From the NCBI GenBank assembly GCA_029548585.1, contig JAKPNC010000073.1:1-8036 (forward strand): 8,036 nt of DNA, read 5' to 3'. This DNA comes from a bacterium (GTDB lineage Bacteria; Ratteibacteria; UBA8468; B48-G9; JAFGKM01). Shown here piece after piece: positions 1-6,774 of this stretch (position 1 is its first letter; each line of letters begins with the position of its first letter). Under the pieces are notes generated by a model that saw nothing but the letters and a program-made list of their open reading frames with translations, searched no databases and had not been told where the DNA came from. The translations under genes and the position numbers were made by a program.

Positions 1-1169
1 AAAGAATCGTTTGTAAGACTTCTGCTGAGGAACATGGCTATCTGGCGTGGAATGAGGATATTCTTTATCCTCTTCTTGCTCATTATATCTTCATCCGATA
101 TCTTGAAGTACTCGCAGACTTTTTCCTTTATGGTATCAAGGTTTACTATCTTCTGTCTCTCCTTGTAACTGCCCCTGATGATGTCATCCAGTATGTCGAT
201 TTTGATTTCCCTGTTCAGAAGGGTGGAGTATGCGAATATCCTATTTAACACTCCCTCGAGAATCCTGACATTTTCCCGTATATTTTCCGCTATATAGAAT
301 ATCACCTCGTCTTCCAGGTGCATATTCCTGGTTTCGCACTTCTTCTTAAGGATTGCCACCCTTGTCTCGAAATCGGGAGGTTGCATATCTACCACCAGGC
401 CCCATTCAAACCTTGATATAAGGCGTTTTTCAAGGAAGGATATCTCCTTAGGGGGCCTGTCGCTGGAAAGGATAATCTGCTTCCTCTGGTCGTACAGGTA
501 GTTAAATGTATGGAAGAATTCTTCCTGCGTTCCTTCCTTGCCGGCTATAAAGTGTATATCGTCAATAAGCAGAAATTCGAGGTTCCGAAACTTGTTCCGG
601 AAAGACTGCATGCTCTTATTTTTTATATTCTGGATAAACTCGTTGACGTAGATTTCTGCCGGGATATATAAGACGTTGGTCTGGGAAACTGCAAGCGCGA
701 ACTGGCCTATTGCCTGCATCAGGTGTGTTTTTCCCAGGCCGAAACCTCCGTGCAGGAAAAGTGGGTTATAGGCGATGCCTGGCGACTGGGCCACTGCCAT
801 TGCCGCCGAATGGGCAAGCCGGTTGCTCGGGCCGACAACGAACTGTTCAAAGGTATATCCCGGGTTGAGCTTGAAATCGGCGGTATGTTTTGACGGTGAA
901 GGTATTTCCTGACCGTAGACAAGCTCTATCTCCGGGTACCACTTTTCAAGCTTGTAAAACTCTTCCTTGATGATGCTTACAAATGGAAGGAAACCCTTTT
1001 CAAAGGTCATGGTGGGAAGCTCTATCTTAAGGATGTCGCCCTCGGCTTCCCTGAAGATAGCGGGTTTTATCCATACCTCGTAAGCCCTGGAATGGTTAAG
1101 CCTCTTTTCTACGTTGGAAAGGGTTTCTTTCCACACTTTTTCCATCTCTTGTTTATCTCTTTTAAACAT
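1..1169 (-). CDS. dnaA: Chromosomal replication initiator protein DnaA, C-terminus cut by window edge
   Basis: DnaA is the AAA+ ATPase that binds DnaA boxes and opens the replication origin. The window holds 389 codons from the start; the frame is open at base 1. Seen: domain I at about residues 9-88; an almost absent domain II (about 89-100); domain III opening with NPGYTFEQFVVG (102-113), Walker A GGFGLGKTH (141-149), Walker B LLIDDIHF (200-207), sensor 1 SSDRPPK (235-241), arginine finger in SRFEWG (R253) and sensor 2 in NVRILEG (R302); and the first part of domain IV with IPRQIAMFLSR (373-383). The C-terminal GGRDHTTV signature lies outside. Walker A has Phe where Val or Thr is usual. The ATG at 1169 is preceded by a weak GGAAA. 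An in-frame GTG at 1178 or an internal ATG at 1145 (MEKVW) is possible. The gene follows secA by 14 bp, so the two are probably co-transcribed. Family assignment is certain; the exact start is not. Confidence 0.97.
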   Translation of the reverse strand, partial: MFKRDKQEMEKVWKETLSNVEKRLNHSRAYEVWIKPAIFREAEGDILKIELPTMTFEKGFLPFVSIIKEEFYKLEKWYPEIELVYGQEIPSPSKHTADFKLNPGYTFEQFVVGPSNRLAHSAAMAVAQSPGIAYNPLFLHGGFGLGKTHLMQAIGQFALAVSQTNVLYIPAEIYVNEFIQNIKNKSMQSFRNKFRNLEFLLIDDIHFIAGKEGTQEEFFHTFNYLYDQRKQIILSSDRPPKEISFLEKRLISRFEWGLVVDMQPPDFETRVAILKKKCETRNMHLEDEVIFYIAENIRENVRILEGVLNRIFAYSTLLNREIKIDILDDIIRGSYKERQKIVNLDTIKEKVCEYFKISDEDIMSKKRIKNILIPRQIAMFLSRSLTNDS

Positions 1170-1170
1170 G

Positions 1171-1179
1171 TTTTCCACA
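1171..1179 (+). promoter_or_regulatory. DnaA-box-like 9-mer in the secA-dnaA gap
   Basis: The 9-mer TTTTCCACA fits the relaxed E. coli DnaA-box consensus TTWTNCACA and fills most of the 14-bp gap between the secA stop and the dnaA start. Two one-mismatch relatives, CTTTCCACA, lie in the same orientation at 1127-1135 and 1193-1201, with start-to-start distances of 44 and 22 bp. The flanking pair fall inside coding sequence (Trp-Lys codons of dnaA and Cys-Gly-Lys codons of secA), so they may be coincidental. A role in DnaA autoregulation is inference. Confidence 0.4.
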
Positions 1180-1183
1180 GGTT

Positions 1184-4100
1184 TTATACATCCTTTCCAC
1201 AACAACGTTTATATTTTTTCCCGCTGCCGCAGGGACATGGTTCGTTTCTGCCGACCTTCTGGGTTTCCCTGGTGTAGGTAATCCCGGCCGGGACCTGAGC
1301 TTCTCTCCCTGCAACTGACTGGTCAGGAATGTTCGGGACTGCCGGCCTGTCTCCGGAAAGACCGTCAAACTGGCCGAGAGACTTGTGGTCGTAAACAACC
1401 TGGGAAGGGGCCTTTGTCGTCCTGCTGTCAAGGGATTCCCGGCTGTCCTGAGACACCTGGATCTTGAAGAGGTACGAGAGTATCTCTGTCTTTATTGAAG
1501 CCAGCATTTCCTGGAAAGCCTGGTACCCCTCGTGCTTGTAGGCAATAAGAGGATCTCTCTGGGCGTAGGCCCTCAGGCTTATGCCTTCCCTCAGTTCATC
1601 TATGACCCTCAGGTGGGCCTTCCACCTGTTGTCTATTACCTGCAGGAAGATGAATTTCTGTATTTCTGCTACCTGGTTGCCCAAGTTGTTTTTCTTCTCC
1701 CCGTAAAGCTTTTTGACCTGGTCTGTAAGCTTTTCCTGGAAGTCTTCTTTCCAGAAAGCCGGATTGGTAATGCTCTCCGGGTCGGGCGTTTCAAGGTTGA
1801 TGCCGAAGGTGGCCGACATGAACATTTTAACATTTTCAAGATTCCACTGGAAGGGCTTTACCTGCAAATTCATGGCCTCATCGGATATCTCCGAGATGGA
1901 TGTTTCAATGTAATCCTCAATGTACCCGTCCACGTTCCTTCCTTCAAGGATATCCTGCCTCAGGGAATATATGATCTGCCGCTGTTCGTTCAGGACGTTG
2001 TCAAATTCTATCAGCTGTTTCCTGATTTCGAAGTTCCTGGCTTCTACCTTTTTCTGCGCATTATTTATCATCTTGTTGATGAGGGGATGCTTGATCGTTT
2101 CTCCCTCGGGCAGCTTGCCCATGATGCCCGCCATCCTCTCTGAACCGAATATCCTCAGGAGGTCATCGTCCAGTGAAAGGTAGAAATGGGATGAGCCCGG
2201 ATCTCCCTGTCTTCCCGCGCGCCCCTTAAGCTGGTTGTCGATTCTCCGGGCTTCGTATCTTTCGCTGCCTATTACATGGAGCCCTCCGGCCTCTATTACC
2301 TTGACGTGGCTTTCCATCCAGGGTTTCTTGTATTTTTCGAGGAGCTGCTCGTACAGCCCGGCGAATTCTTCCGGGGTTTTTTCAAGTTCCTCCCTTGCTT
2401 TCTGCCATTCGGATTCATGACGGTTTCTCTCCTGTTCGTAAGCTTCCCTTGCCAGGGAAAGCTCCTTGTCGTATTTTGCCTGTTCTTCTTCGTAAAGGGA
2501 GAGCGCTTTCCTGTAATCCTCCGACAGGCTGTTGTAATCCTCTTCTATCAGGGAGGCTTTTATCTGGCGTTCTTTTTCCTCCCTGTCTTCAAGCAGGGAA
2601 TAGTAGATCGAACTATCCTTGTCCCTGAAGCGGGCAAGGATCTCCCGGAGCCCTTCCTCTCCTGATACAAGCCGGCTTTTAAGGTCGTCAAGAAGAGATA
2701 TGTATGCCGCCGCTTTCTTCCTGAGGGACGGGCTTTTCAGGTTGCCGCCTTTGTCCGGTATGACAGTCTCAATCAACTCAAGGTAATCGGAGAGGCCTTT
2801 TCTGAAAGCTTCAAGAGATGCAAGGAGGTCTTTTTTATGTTCAACATCCTGGCCCGATGTCCTGTTCAGGATTTCCGTGAACTTGTTTCTCAGGGCTTCA
2901 AGATCGTCATCGGCGGTTATGTTGAAACGGCTCTTCAACCCGGCGCGGAATGAATTATATTCCCGGAAAGTCCTGCCGGTATGCTCCTTAAGGTCTTTCA
3001 GCTTTTCCGGGTGGTCCTTGAACTCTACCTGGGCCGCCAGAAGGTCCTCCGCGGCCTTTTCATGGATTTCCCTGAGCCGGGTAAGCCGAGGTTCGTATCT
3101 TTTGTAAGCCTGGGCACCGTAATTGGTGAAGACCGCTTCCTCGAAACGGTTCCTGGCCTTCTTGTCGACGGCTTCAAAGGCCGCCCCTTTCAGATCGAGG
3201 GATTTCTTAAGCTCTGCGAGGGAGTGGCCGAACTTCTGGTCTATGGAGGAGACTTCATGCTTGTAACGGTCCTCTATTTCATTCAGGACGGAGGCGAAAG
3301 CCTTGCCGGTACCTGTCCCGGCGGCCTTGTCCCTGGCCCCTTTCTTCTCCCATATGACCCTGATAGTCTCTTCTCTTGCAAGGATTTCAGGATTCCCGCC
3401 AAGGATGATGTCAACGCCTCTGCCGGCCATCTGGGTGGCGATGGTTACCGCTCCCGGCCTTCCTGCCTGAGCGATAATTGCCGCTTCAGCCTCGTGGTTT
3501 TTCCCGTGAAGGACCTGGTGAGGAATATTCTTCCTCTGCAGGAACCTGCTGAGAAGCTCGGCTTTCTCGATGGAGATGGTGCCCACCAGCACGGGGCGTC
3601 CGAGCCTGTGCAGTTCTTCAATGGCAGCCACTATGGCGTTGAACTTGTCCCGTTCGTTCTGGTAGATCTCGTCGTCAAACTCCGTGCGGCTGAGGTTTTT
3701 GTTTGTCGGTATGGCAACAACGTCGACCTTGTAGATTTCTTTGAATTCCACAGCCTCAGTAAGGGCGGTGCCGGTCATCCCGGCGATCTTATCGTAAAGC
3801 TTGAAATAATTCTGGAAAGAGATGGTGGCCAGTGTCTGGTTTTCACTTTCTATCTTCACGCCTTCCTTGGCCTCTATTGCCTGGTGCAGGCCGTCACTCC
3901 ACCGTCTTCCGGGCATAAGGCGTCCCGTGAACTCGTCCACTATGACGACCTGACCGTCTTTGACAATGTATTCCTTGTCCCTCTTGAAAAAAGTATGGGC
4001 CCTCAGGGCCTGGTTGATGTGGTGGACCCTTTCGGTGTTGGCCCCGTCGTAAAGGTTCTGGATGGACATCAGCCTTTCGCATTTCTGTATGCCCTGGTCT

Positions 4101-5023
4101 GAGAGGGTAACTGTCTGCCCCTCTTCCTCGACAGTGTAGTCTGTATCCCTGTTGAGTTTTCTGACCAGCCGGTCTATCTCGTAATACATCTGGGGAGCTT
4201 CTTCCGATGGGCCGGAGATGATCAGAGGAGTTCTTGCCTCGTCAATGAGGATAGAGTCAACTTCGTCTATGATGGCAAAATAAAGCTTTCTCTGAACCTG
4301 GGAGGCCTGGCGTATAGCCATGTTGTCCCGCAGGTAGTCAAAGCCGAATTCGCTGCCCACCCCGTACGTGATGTCGCATTTATAAGCTTCCTGTCTTGTT
4401 GCCGGGCGCAGGTACAGGAACCTGGAATCGGCTGGCATGTATGCCGGGTCAAAGACAAAGGCGGTGGCTGAATAAGGCCCCTTGGCTTCCTTGAAGGAGA
4501 TGATGCTTCCGATAGTCAGCCCGAGGTAGTGGAAGATGGGTCCCATCCACTGGGTATCCCTTTTTGCCAGGTAGTCGTTAACGGTTACAAGGTGGCACCC
4601 TTTGCCTCTCAGCGCGTTGAAGAACAGAGGCAGGGTGGCGACGAGGGTTTTTCCTTCCCCGGTGGTCATCTCGGCGATGTTTCCCCTGTGGAGAGCGATG
4701 CCGCCCAGGATCTGGACATCGAAATGGCGCATGTTGAGGGTTCTGCGGGCGGTTTCCCTTACCAGGGCAAAGCTGTCAACGAGAAGATCTTTTTCGTTTT
4801 TGTCTTCCGAAAGGAGGGATTCCCTTATCTCCCTTGTCCGTGAAAGCATCTCTTCACGGGTAAGGCTTCTGACCGATTCTTCCTTTTCGTTGATCCTGCG
4901 GAGAAGGGAGATCATTTCCTCCATGTAACAGCACTGCTTTCTGTTGAAAACCTGGTTTATGAAGTATCTCGTTCCGGGGTTGAGAGATTTTAGAGACGAG
5001 AAAAGCTGGTTGTAATAGGACAT
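1184..5023 (-). CDS. secA: Protein translocase ATPase SecA with large NBD2 insertion
   Basis: SecA is the ATPase motor that drives unfolded preproteins through SecYEG at the inner membrane face. At 1279 residues it is some 400 longer than usual. Seen in order: NBD1 with TGEGKT (121-126) and DEVDSILIDEARTPLIISG (253-271); the preprotein cross-linking region; GMTGTA (415-420); NBD2 with QMAGRGVDI (531-539); a roughly 355-residue charged, helix-rich stretch (about 548-903); NBD2 resuming at GGLHVIGSERYEARRIDNQL (913-932) and GRAGRQGDPG (934-943); the helical scaffold and wing; the two-helix finger region near VIDNRWKAHL (1129-1138); a low-complexity linker; and a zinc-binding tail CPCGSGKKYKRCC (1263-1275). 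NBD1 also has about 35 extra residues before TRQEAYKCDITYG. The ATG at 5023 has GGGAG nine bases upstream. A structured leader and tRNA-Phe precede it, and dnaA follows. Function is certain; the role of the insertion is unknown. Confidence 0.98.
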   Translation of the reverse strand: MSYYNQLFSSLKSLNPGTRYFINQVFNRKQCCYMEEMISLLRRINEKEESVRSLTREEMLSRTREIRESLLSEDKNEKDLLVDSFALVRETARRTLNMRHFDVQILGGIALHRGNIAEMTTGEGKTLVATLPLFFNALRGKGCHLVTVNDYLAKRDTQWMGPIFHYLGLTIGSIISFKEAKGPYSATAFVFDPAYMPADSRFLYLRPATRQEAYKCDITYGVGSEFGFDYLRDNMAIRQASQVQRKLYFAIIDEVDSILIDEARTPLIISGPSEEAPQMYYEIDRLVRKLNRDTDYTVEEEGQTVTLSDQGIQKCERLMSIQNLYDGANTERVHHINQALRAHTFFKRDKEYIVKDGQVVIVDEFTGRLMPGRRWSDGLHQAIEAKEGVKIESENQTLATISFQNYFKLYDKIAGMTGTALTEAVEFKEIYKVDVVAIPTNKNLSRTEFDDEIYQNERDKFNAIVAAIEELHRLGRPVLVGTISIEKAELLSRFLQRKNIPHQVLHGKNHEAEAAIIAQAGRPGAVTIATQMAGRGVDIILGGNPEILAREETIRVIWEKKGARDKAAGTGTGKAFASVLNEIEDRYKHEVSSIDQKFGHSLAELKKSLDLKGAAFEAVDKKARNRFEEAVFTNYGAQAYKRYEPRLTRLREIHEKAAEDLLAAQVEFKDHPEKLKDLKEHTGRTFREYNSFRAGLKSRFNITADDDLEALRNKFTEILNRTSGQDVEHKKDLLASLEAFRKGLSDYLELIETVIPDKGGNLKSPSLRKKAAAYISLLDDLKSRLVSGEEGLREILARFRDKDSSIYYSLLEDREEKERQIKASLIEEDYNSLSEDYRKALSLYEEEQAKYDKELSLAREAYEQERNRHESEWQKAREELEKTPEEFAGLYEQLLEKYKKPWMESHVKVIEAGGLHVIGSERYEARRIDNQLKGRAGRQGDPGSSHFYLSLDDDLLRIFGSERMAGIMGKLPEGETIKHPLINKMINNAQKKVEARNFEIRKQLIEFDNVLNEQRQIIYSLRQDILEGRNVDGYIEDYIETSISEISDEAMNLQVKPFQWNLENVKMFMSATFGINLETPDPESITNPAFWKEDFQEKLTDQVKKLYGEKKNNLGNQVAEIQKFIFLQVIDNRWKAHLRVIDELREGISLRAYAQRDPLIAYKHEGYQAFQEMLASIKTEILSYLFKIQVSQDSRESLDSRTTKAPSQVVYDHKSLGQFDGLSGDRPAVPNIPDQSVAGREAQVPAGITYTRETQKVGRNEPCPCGSGKKYKRCCGKDV

Positions 5024-5042
5024 TTGCCAGAACTCCCTTGAT

Positions 5043-5097
5043 GGTTTTACCCCCTGAATTTAGCCGCATCCGCCAACTTGCCTGTCGCAGGAAAACC
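5043..5097 (-). promoter_or_regulatory. Possible structured RNA leader of secA (three-way junction)
   Basis: In RNA from the minus strand, GGTTTT (5092-5097) can pair with AAAACC (5043-5048). This closes two hairpins: CCTG-CGA-CAGG (5081-5091), which abuts the first helix, and TTGGC-GGATGCG-GCTAA (5060-5076, one G-U pair). The junction ends about 10 bases before the Shine-Dalgarno GGGAG of secA, so folding could affect secA translation. No known riboswitch class was recognised. The stems are short and could arise by chance. The 180 bp between tRNA-Phe and secA otherwise shows no clear promoter and no protein gene with a start codon. Confidence 0.3.
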
Positions 5098-5203
5098 CGG
5101 GTGAAGGTATCGTCTTAGAGTTTTCCAGGAAGGCTTTTCAAGAAAGGGATGCAGATGCCGAGCGCCTCAGTGAGATATTCCTGTCATATCACAGCATTTT
5201 GCG

Positions 5204-5275
5204 TGCCGGGGGACAGAATCGAACTGTCTACGCCAGCCTTTTCAGGGCTGCGCTCTACCACTGAGCTACCCCGGC
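5204..5275 (-). tRNA. tRNA-Phe (anticodon GAA)
   Basis: A complete 72-nt cloverleaf is readable on the minus strand. It has acceptor stem GCCGGGG/CCCCGGC with discriminator A (base 5204), D arm GCTC-AGTGGTA-GAGC, anticodon arm CAGCC-CTGAAAA-GGCTG with GAA at 5243-5241, a five-base variable loop GCGTA, and T arm GACAG-TTCGATT-CTGTC. The anticodon decodes UUC/UUU (phenylalanine). CCA is not encoded; the bases after the discriminator are CGC. A near-consensus promoter lies just upstream. No T-tract terminator is evident after it, so read-through toward secA is possible. Confidence 0.97.
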
Positions 5276-5294
5276 ATTGCAACGTTAATGTAAA

Positions 5295-5323
5295 AGGATA
5301 CCAGAAACTCTTTGAGTTGTCAA
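5295..5323 (-). promoter_or_regulatory. Sigma70-type promoter of tRNA-Phe
   Basis: On the minus strand TTGACA (5323-5318) and TATCCT (5300-5295) are separated by exactly 17 bases, with TGG before the -10 box forming an extended -10. Transcription should start near 5288, giving a precursor leader of about a dozen bases before the tRNA 5' end at 5275. Spacing and hexamers are close to consensus, as expected for a stable RNA gene. The same transcript may feed secA. Confidence 0.85.
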
Positions 5324-5371
5324 TACTTTTTTTGATTCCAGGCAAGATAGAAGGCATAAGGGCCAATCCTG

Positions 5372-5466
5372 GAAGTCCTGCAATGCCAGGGGGTTTCAGG
5401 ACGATACGGACAGGTTCGCCTTCCCACACGGGAAGTCCCGGCATTCATTTCTCAAAGCAGGACTTC
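5372..5466. repeat. 10-bp inverted repeat flanking a small hairpin, in the gap before tRNA-Phe
   Basis: GAAGTCCTGC (5372-5381) recurs inverted as GCAGGACTTC (5457-5466). Between the arms lies a perfect hairpin, CTTCCC-ACAC-GGGAAG (5420-5435). The block sits just after the stop codon of the HAMP protein gene (5474) and upstream of the tRNA promoter. It may act as a 3' end structure of the pilin-HAMP transcript, but no T-run follows, so it is not a classic intrinsic terminator. No protein gene was recognised in 5276-5473. Confidence 0.45.
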
Positions 5467-5473
5467 TGGCAGG

Positions 5474-5986
5474 TCAGAAACCTGCTTCCTTTATCTTTTC
5501 CTGCGCCTGAGGGATGTTTTTCAAATCCTCGAGAAGGGATGAGACCCTTGCGTCTTTCTCCTTCTGCTGCTTGATTACCTTGTTGAGCGCTTCAGCAACG
5601 GACTTGAAAAAATCCTTCTGCCTCAAGTGGACGGAGTCTATCTCCTTGCCTTCGGAGATATCCCTGAGGGTCTTTTCTATGCGGTACACGGGTCCTGCAA
5701 TCCTGTGCAGGTAATATATGCCCAGGAGGAAGGCGAAAATTACTACAAGCAGGAGAAGTACCAGCAGTCTCTGTCCCAGTATGACGTTGATCTTGTTTAT
5801 AATTGAATAGGCGTTGAAAAGCTGATTTTCAGCCTCCAGCTGGGTCAGTATCGTGGAAAGGGTTATGTAGTACGTGGTGATGCCGACGACTATGATGCCT
5901 ATCAGCAGGAGATAGACGGTGATACCGGAATAGATGAACTGCAGAGGCTTGTTAACTATGTAATTTTTTCTTCTGTAAGTTGCCAT
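5474..5986 (-). CDS. Small two-TM inner membrane protein with HAMP domain
   Basis: The 170-residue protein starts with a basic cytoplasmic tail (MATYRRKNY), followed by a transmembrane segment at about 18-44, a short periplasmic loop (about 45-71), a second transmembrane segment (about 73-93), then a HAMP-like domain (about 92-141, with the GPVYRIEKTLRDI helix and an AEALNKVI second helix) and a short charged coiled-coil tail. It resembles the front half of a methyl-accepting chemotaxis receptor or sensor kinase, but no signalling output domain follows. The ATG at 5986 is chosen because AGAGGG lies a few bases upstream; an upstream in-frame ATG at 6037 would overlap the pilin gene and lacks a good ribosome binding site. 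The gene lies 17 bp after the pilin gene, so the pair is almost certainly one operon. The HAMP call is good; its role, perhaps sensing or scaffolding for the pilus or secretion apparatus, is inference. Confidence 0.75.
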   Translation of the reverse strand: MATYRRKNYIVNKPLQFIYSGITVYLLLIGIIVVGITTYYITLSTILTQLEAENQLFNAYSIINKINVILGQRLLVLLLLVVIFAFLLGIYYLHRIAGPVYRIEKTLRDISEGKEIDSVHLRQKDFFKSVAEALNKVIKQQKEKDARVSSLLEDLKNIPQAQEKIKEAGF

Positions 5987-6003
5987 TTTTGCCCTCTTGT
6001 GTT

Positions 6004-6726
6004 TTACTGGAAATTGGGATAAACGTCTGACTTCCACGAGATGTCCGTGCAGAACTTCAATCCGCCTTCCTGCCTGTCTCTTCCGTAGCTTCCGACCACG
6101 AAGTATTTCTTTGTGGGTACCCTGTCAGAAGAGACGCTTACGACAAGAAATTCCTCCGGTTTGCTTCTTGCCCAGGTTATAAGGTTGTTTTCTCCGTCAA
6201 GGTAGATCTTCTTCTCTATGATCTGAGGCTTTGGGTTCTTCTTGAACTCTTGTTCTTCTATGATCTCGATGCCGTTGACGTATACGCTGCACGATGTCAC
6301 CCCCCAGTTTTCAATTCTCAGGATGGCTTCTCCCGGGTTTGCTTCGAAAGCCTGGGTGTATGTATCAGGTTTCCCGGGCATCCTCGGGATGGGAGGGGAA
6401 GAAAAGAGAGTGGTCGGTGGTATCTTATAAAAGTAAGGGGTGCCCCAGGGATCCAGGGGAATGTTCGCAGTGTAAGACCCTTGCCAGCCTTTTTCCTGTA
6501 ACAGGGGCGGAGTTTCAGAGGCGACATCCTGAAGGAATACGGGGTAGAAGGAGGTATCAACTTTTATATCTTCAAGGAGTTTCGCCATTTGGGCAATCTG
6601 GGCCTTGGCGCTTACCACCTTGGCCCTCTGAGTTATATTCCTTATCAGGTTGAAGGAACCCAATGCAAGTATTGCCAGCACTATCATTGCCACCACAAGT
6701 TCAACGATGGCAAATCCTTTTCTCAT
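6004..6726 (-). CDS. GspG/type IV pilin-like protein with internal extra module
   Basis: A 240-residue class III signal protein. The prepilin peptidase site is MRKG^FAIVE, with Glu at +5, followed by a hydrophobic helix (residues 5-29) that would anchor it and pack into a filament core. Residues 40-60 continue the helix, and LDPWGTPYFYK (91-101) is the signature of type II secretion major pseudopilin GspG. The usual GspG tail (S-x-G-x-D-G-x-x-G-G, then D-I-x-W) appears in altered form as VGSYGRDRQEGG...TDISW at 210-231. Between these lie about 105 residues (101-206) not found in standard GspG (about 140 residues): a Pro-rich stretch, then a probable beta-sandwich (AILRIENWG, SVYVNGIEI, KKIYLDGENNLITWA). 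C146 and C226 might form a disulfide. The start has AAAGGAGG three bases upstream and a consensus promoter. Whether it serves type II secretion or a pilus is not shown. Confidence 0.85.
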   Translation of the reverse strand: MRKGFAIVELVVAMIVLAILALGSFNLIRNITQRAKVVSAKAQIAQMAKLLEDIKVDTSFYPVFLQDVASETPPLLQEKGWQGSYTANIPLDPWGTPYFYKIPPTTLFSSPPIPRMPGKPDTYTQAFEANPGEAILRIENWGVTSCSVYVNGIEIIEEQEFKKNPKPQIIEKKIYLDGENNLITWARSKPEEFLVVSVSSDRVPTKKYFVVGSYGRDRQEGGLKFCTDISWKSDVYPNFQ

Positions 6727-6744
6727 TTGCCTCCTTTATAAATG

Positions 6745-6774
6745 ATTATACATAAAACCCAAAAGCCTTGTCAA
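6745..6774 (-). promoter_or_regulatory. Consensus sigma70-type promoter of pilin-HAMP operon
   Basis: TTGACA (6774-6769) and TATAAT (6750-6745), both perfect hexamers, are 18 bases apart on the minus strand. The start of transcription would fall near 6738, right at the Shine-Dalgarno AAAGGAGG (6737-6730), leaving a leader of only about 12 bases before the ATG at 6726. The -35 hexamer lies in the loop of the upstream gene's terminator hairpin. Confidence 0.85.

Noticed and set aside
1532..2143. 203-codon plus-strand open frame opposite secA
   Set aside because: It is antisense to the conserved C-terminal half of SecA, with no ribosome binding site or family resemblance.
2981..4102. Long plus-strand open frame of 373 codons opposite secA
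   Set aside because: It lies wholly antisense to conserved SecA motifs and its translation has no recognisable domain; it is a shadow caused by codon bias.
5024..5203. A secM-like arrest peptide gene upstream of secA
   Set aside because: No open frame with a start codon, signal peptide or the FxxxxWIxxxxGIRAGP arrest motif is present.
5149..5574. 141-codon plus-strand open frame spanning tRNA-Phe
   Set aside because: It runs across the tRNA and its promoter in antisense and into the HAMP gene; not credible as a protein.
5987..6037. Upstream ATG at 6037 as start of the HAMP protein
   Set aside because: It would overlap the pilin reading frame and lacks a Shine-Dalgarno, whereas the ATG at 5986 has AGAGGG at a suitable distance.
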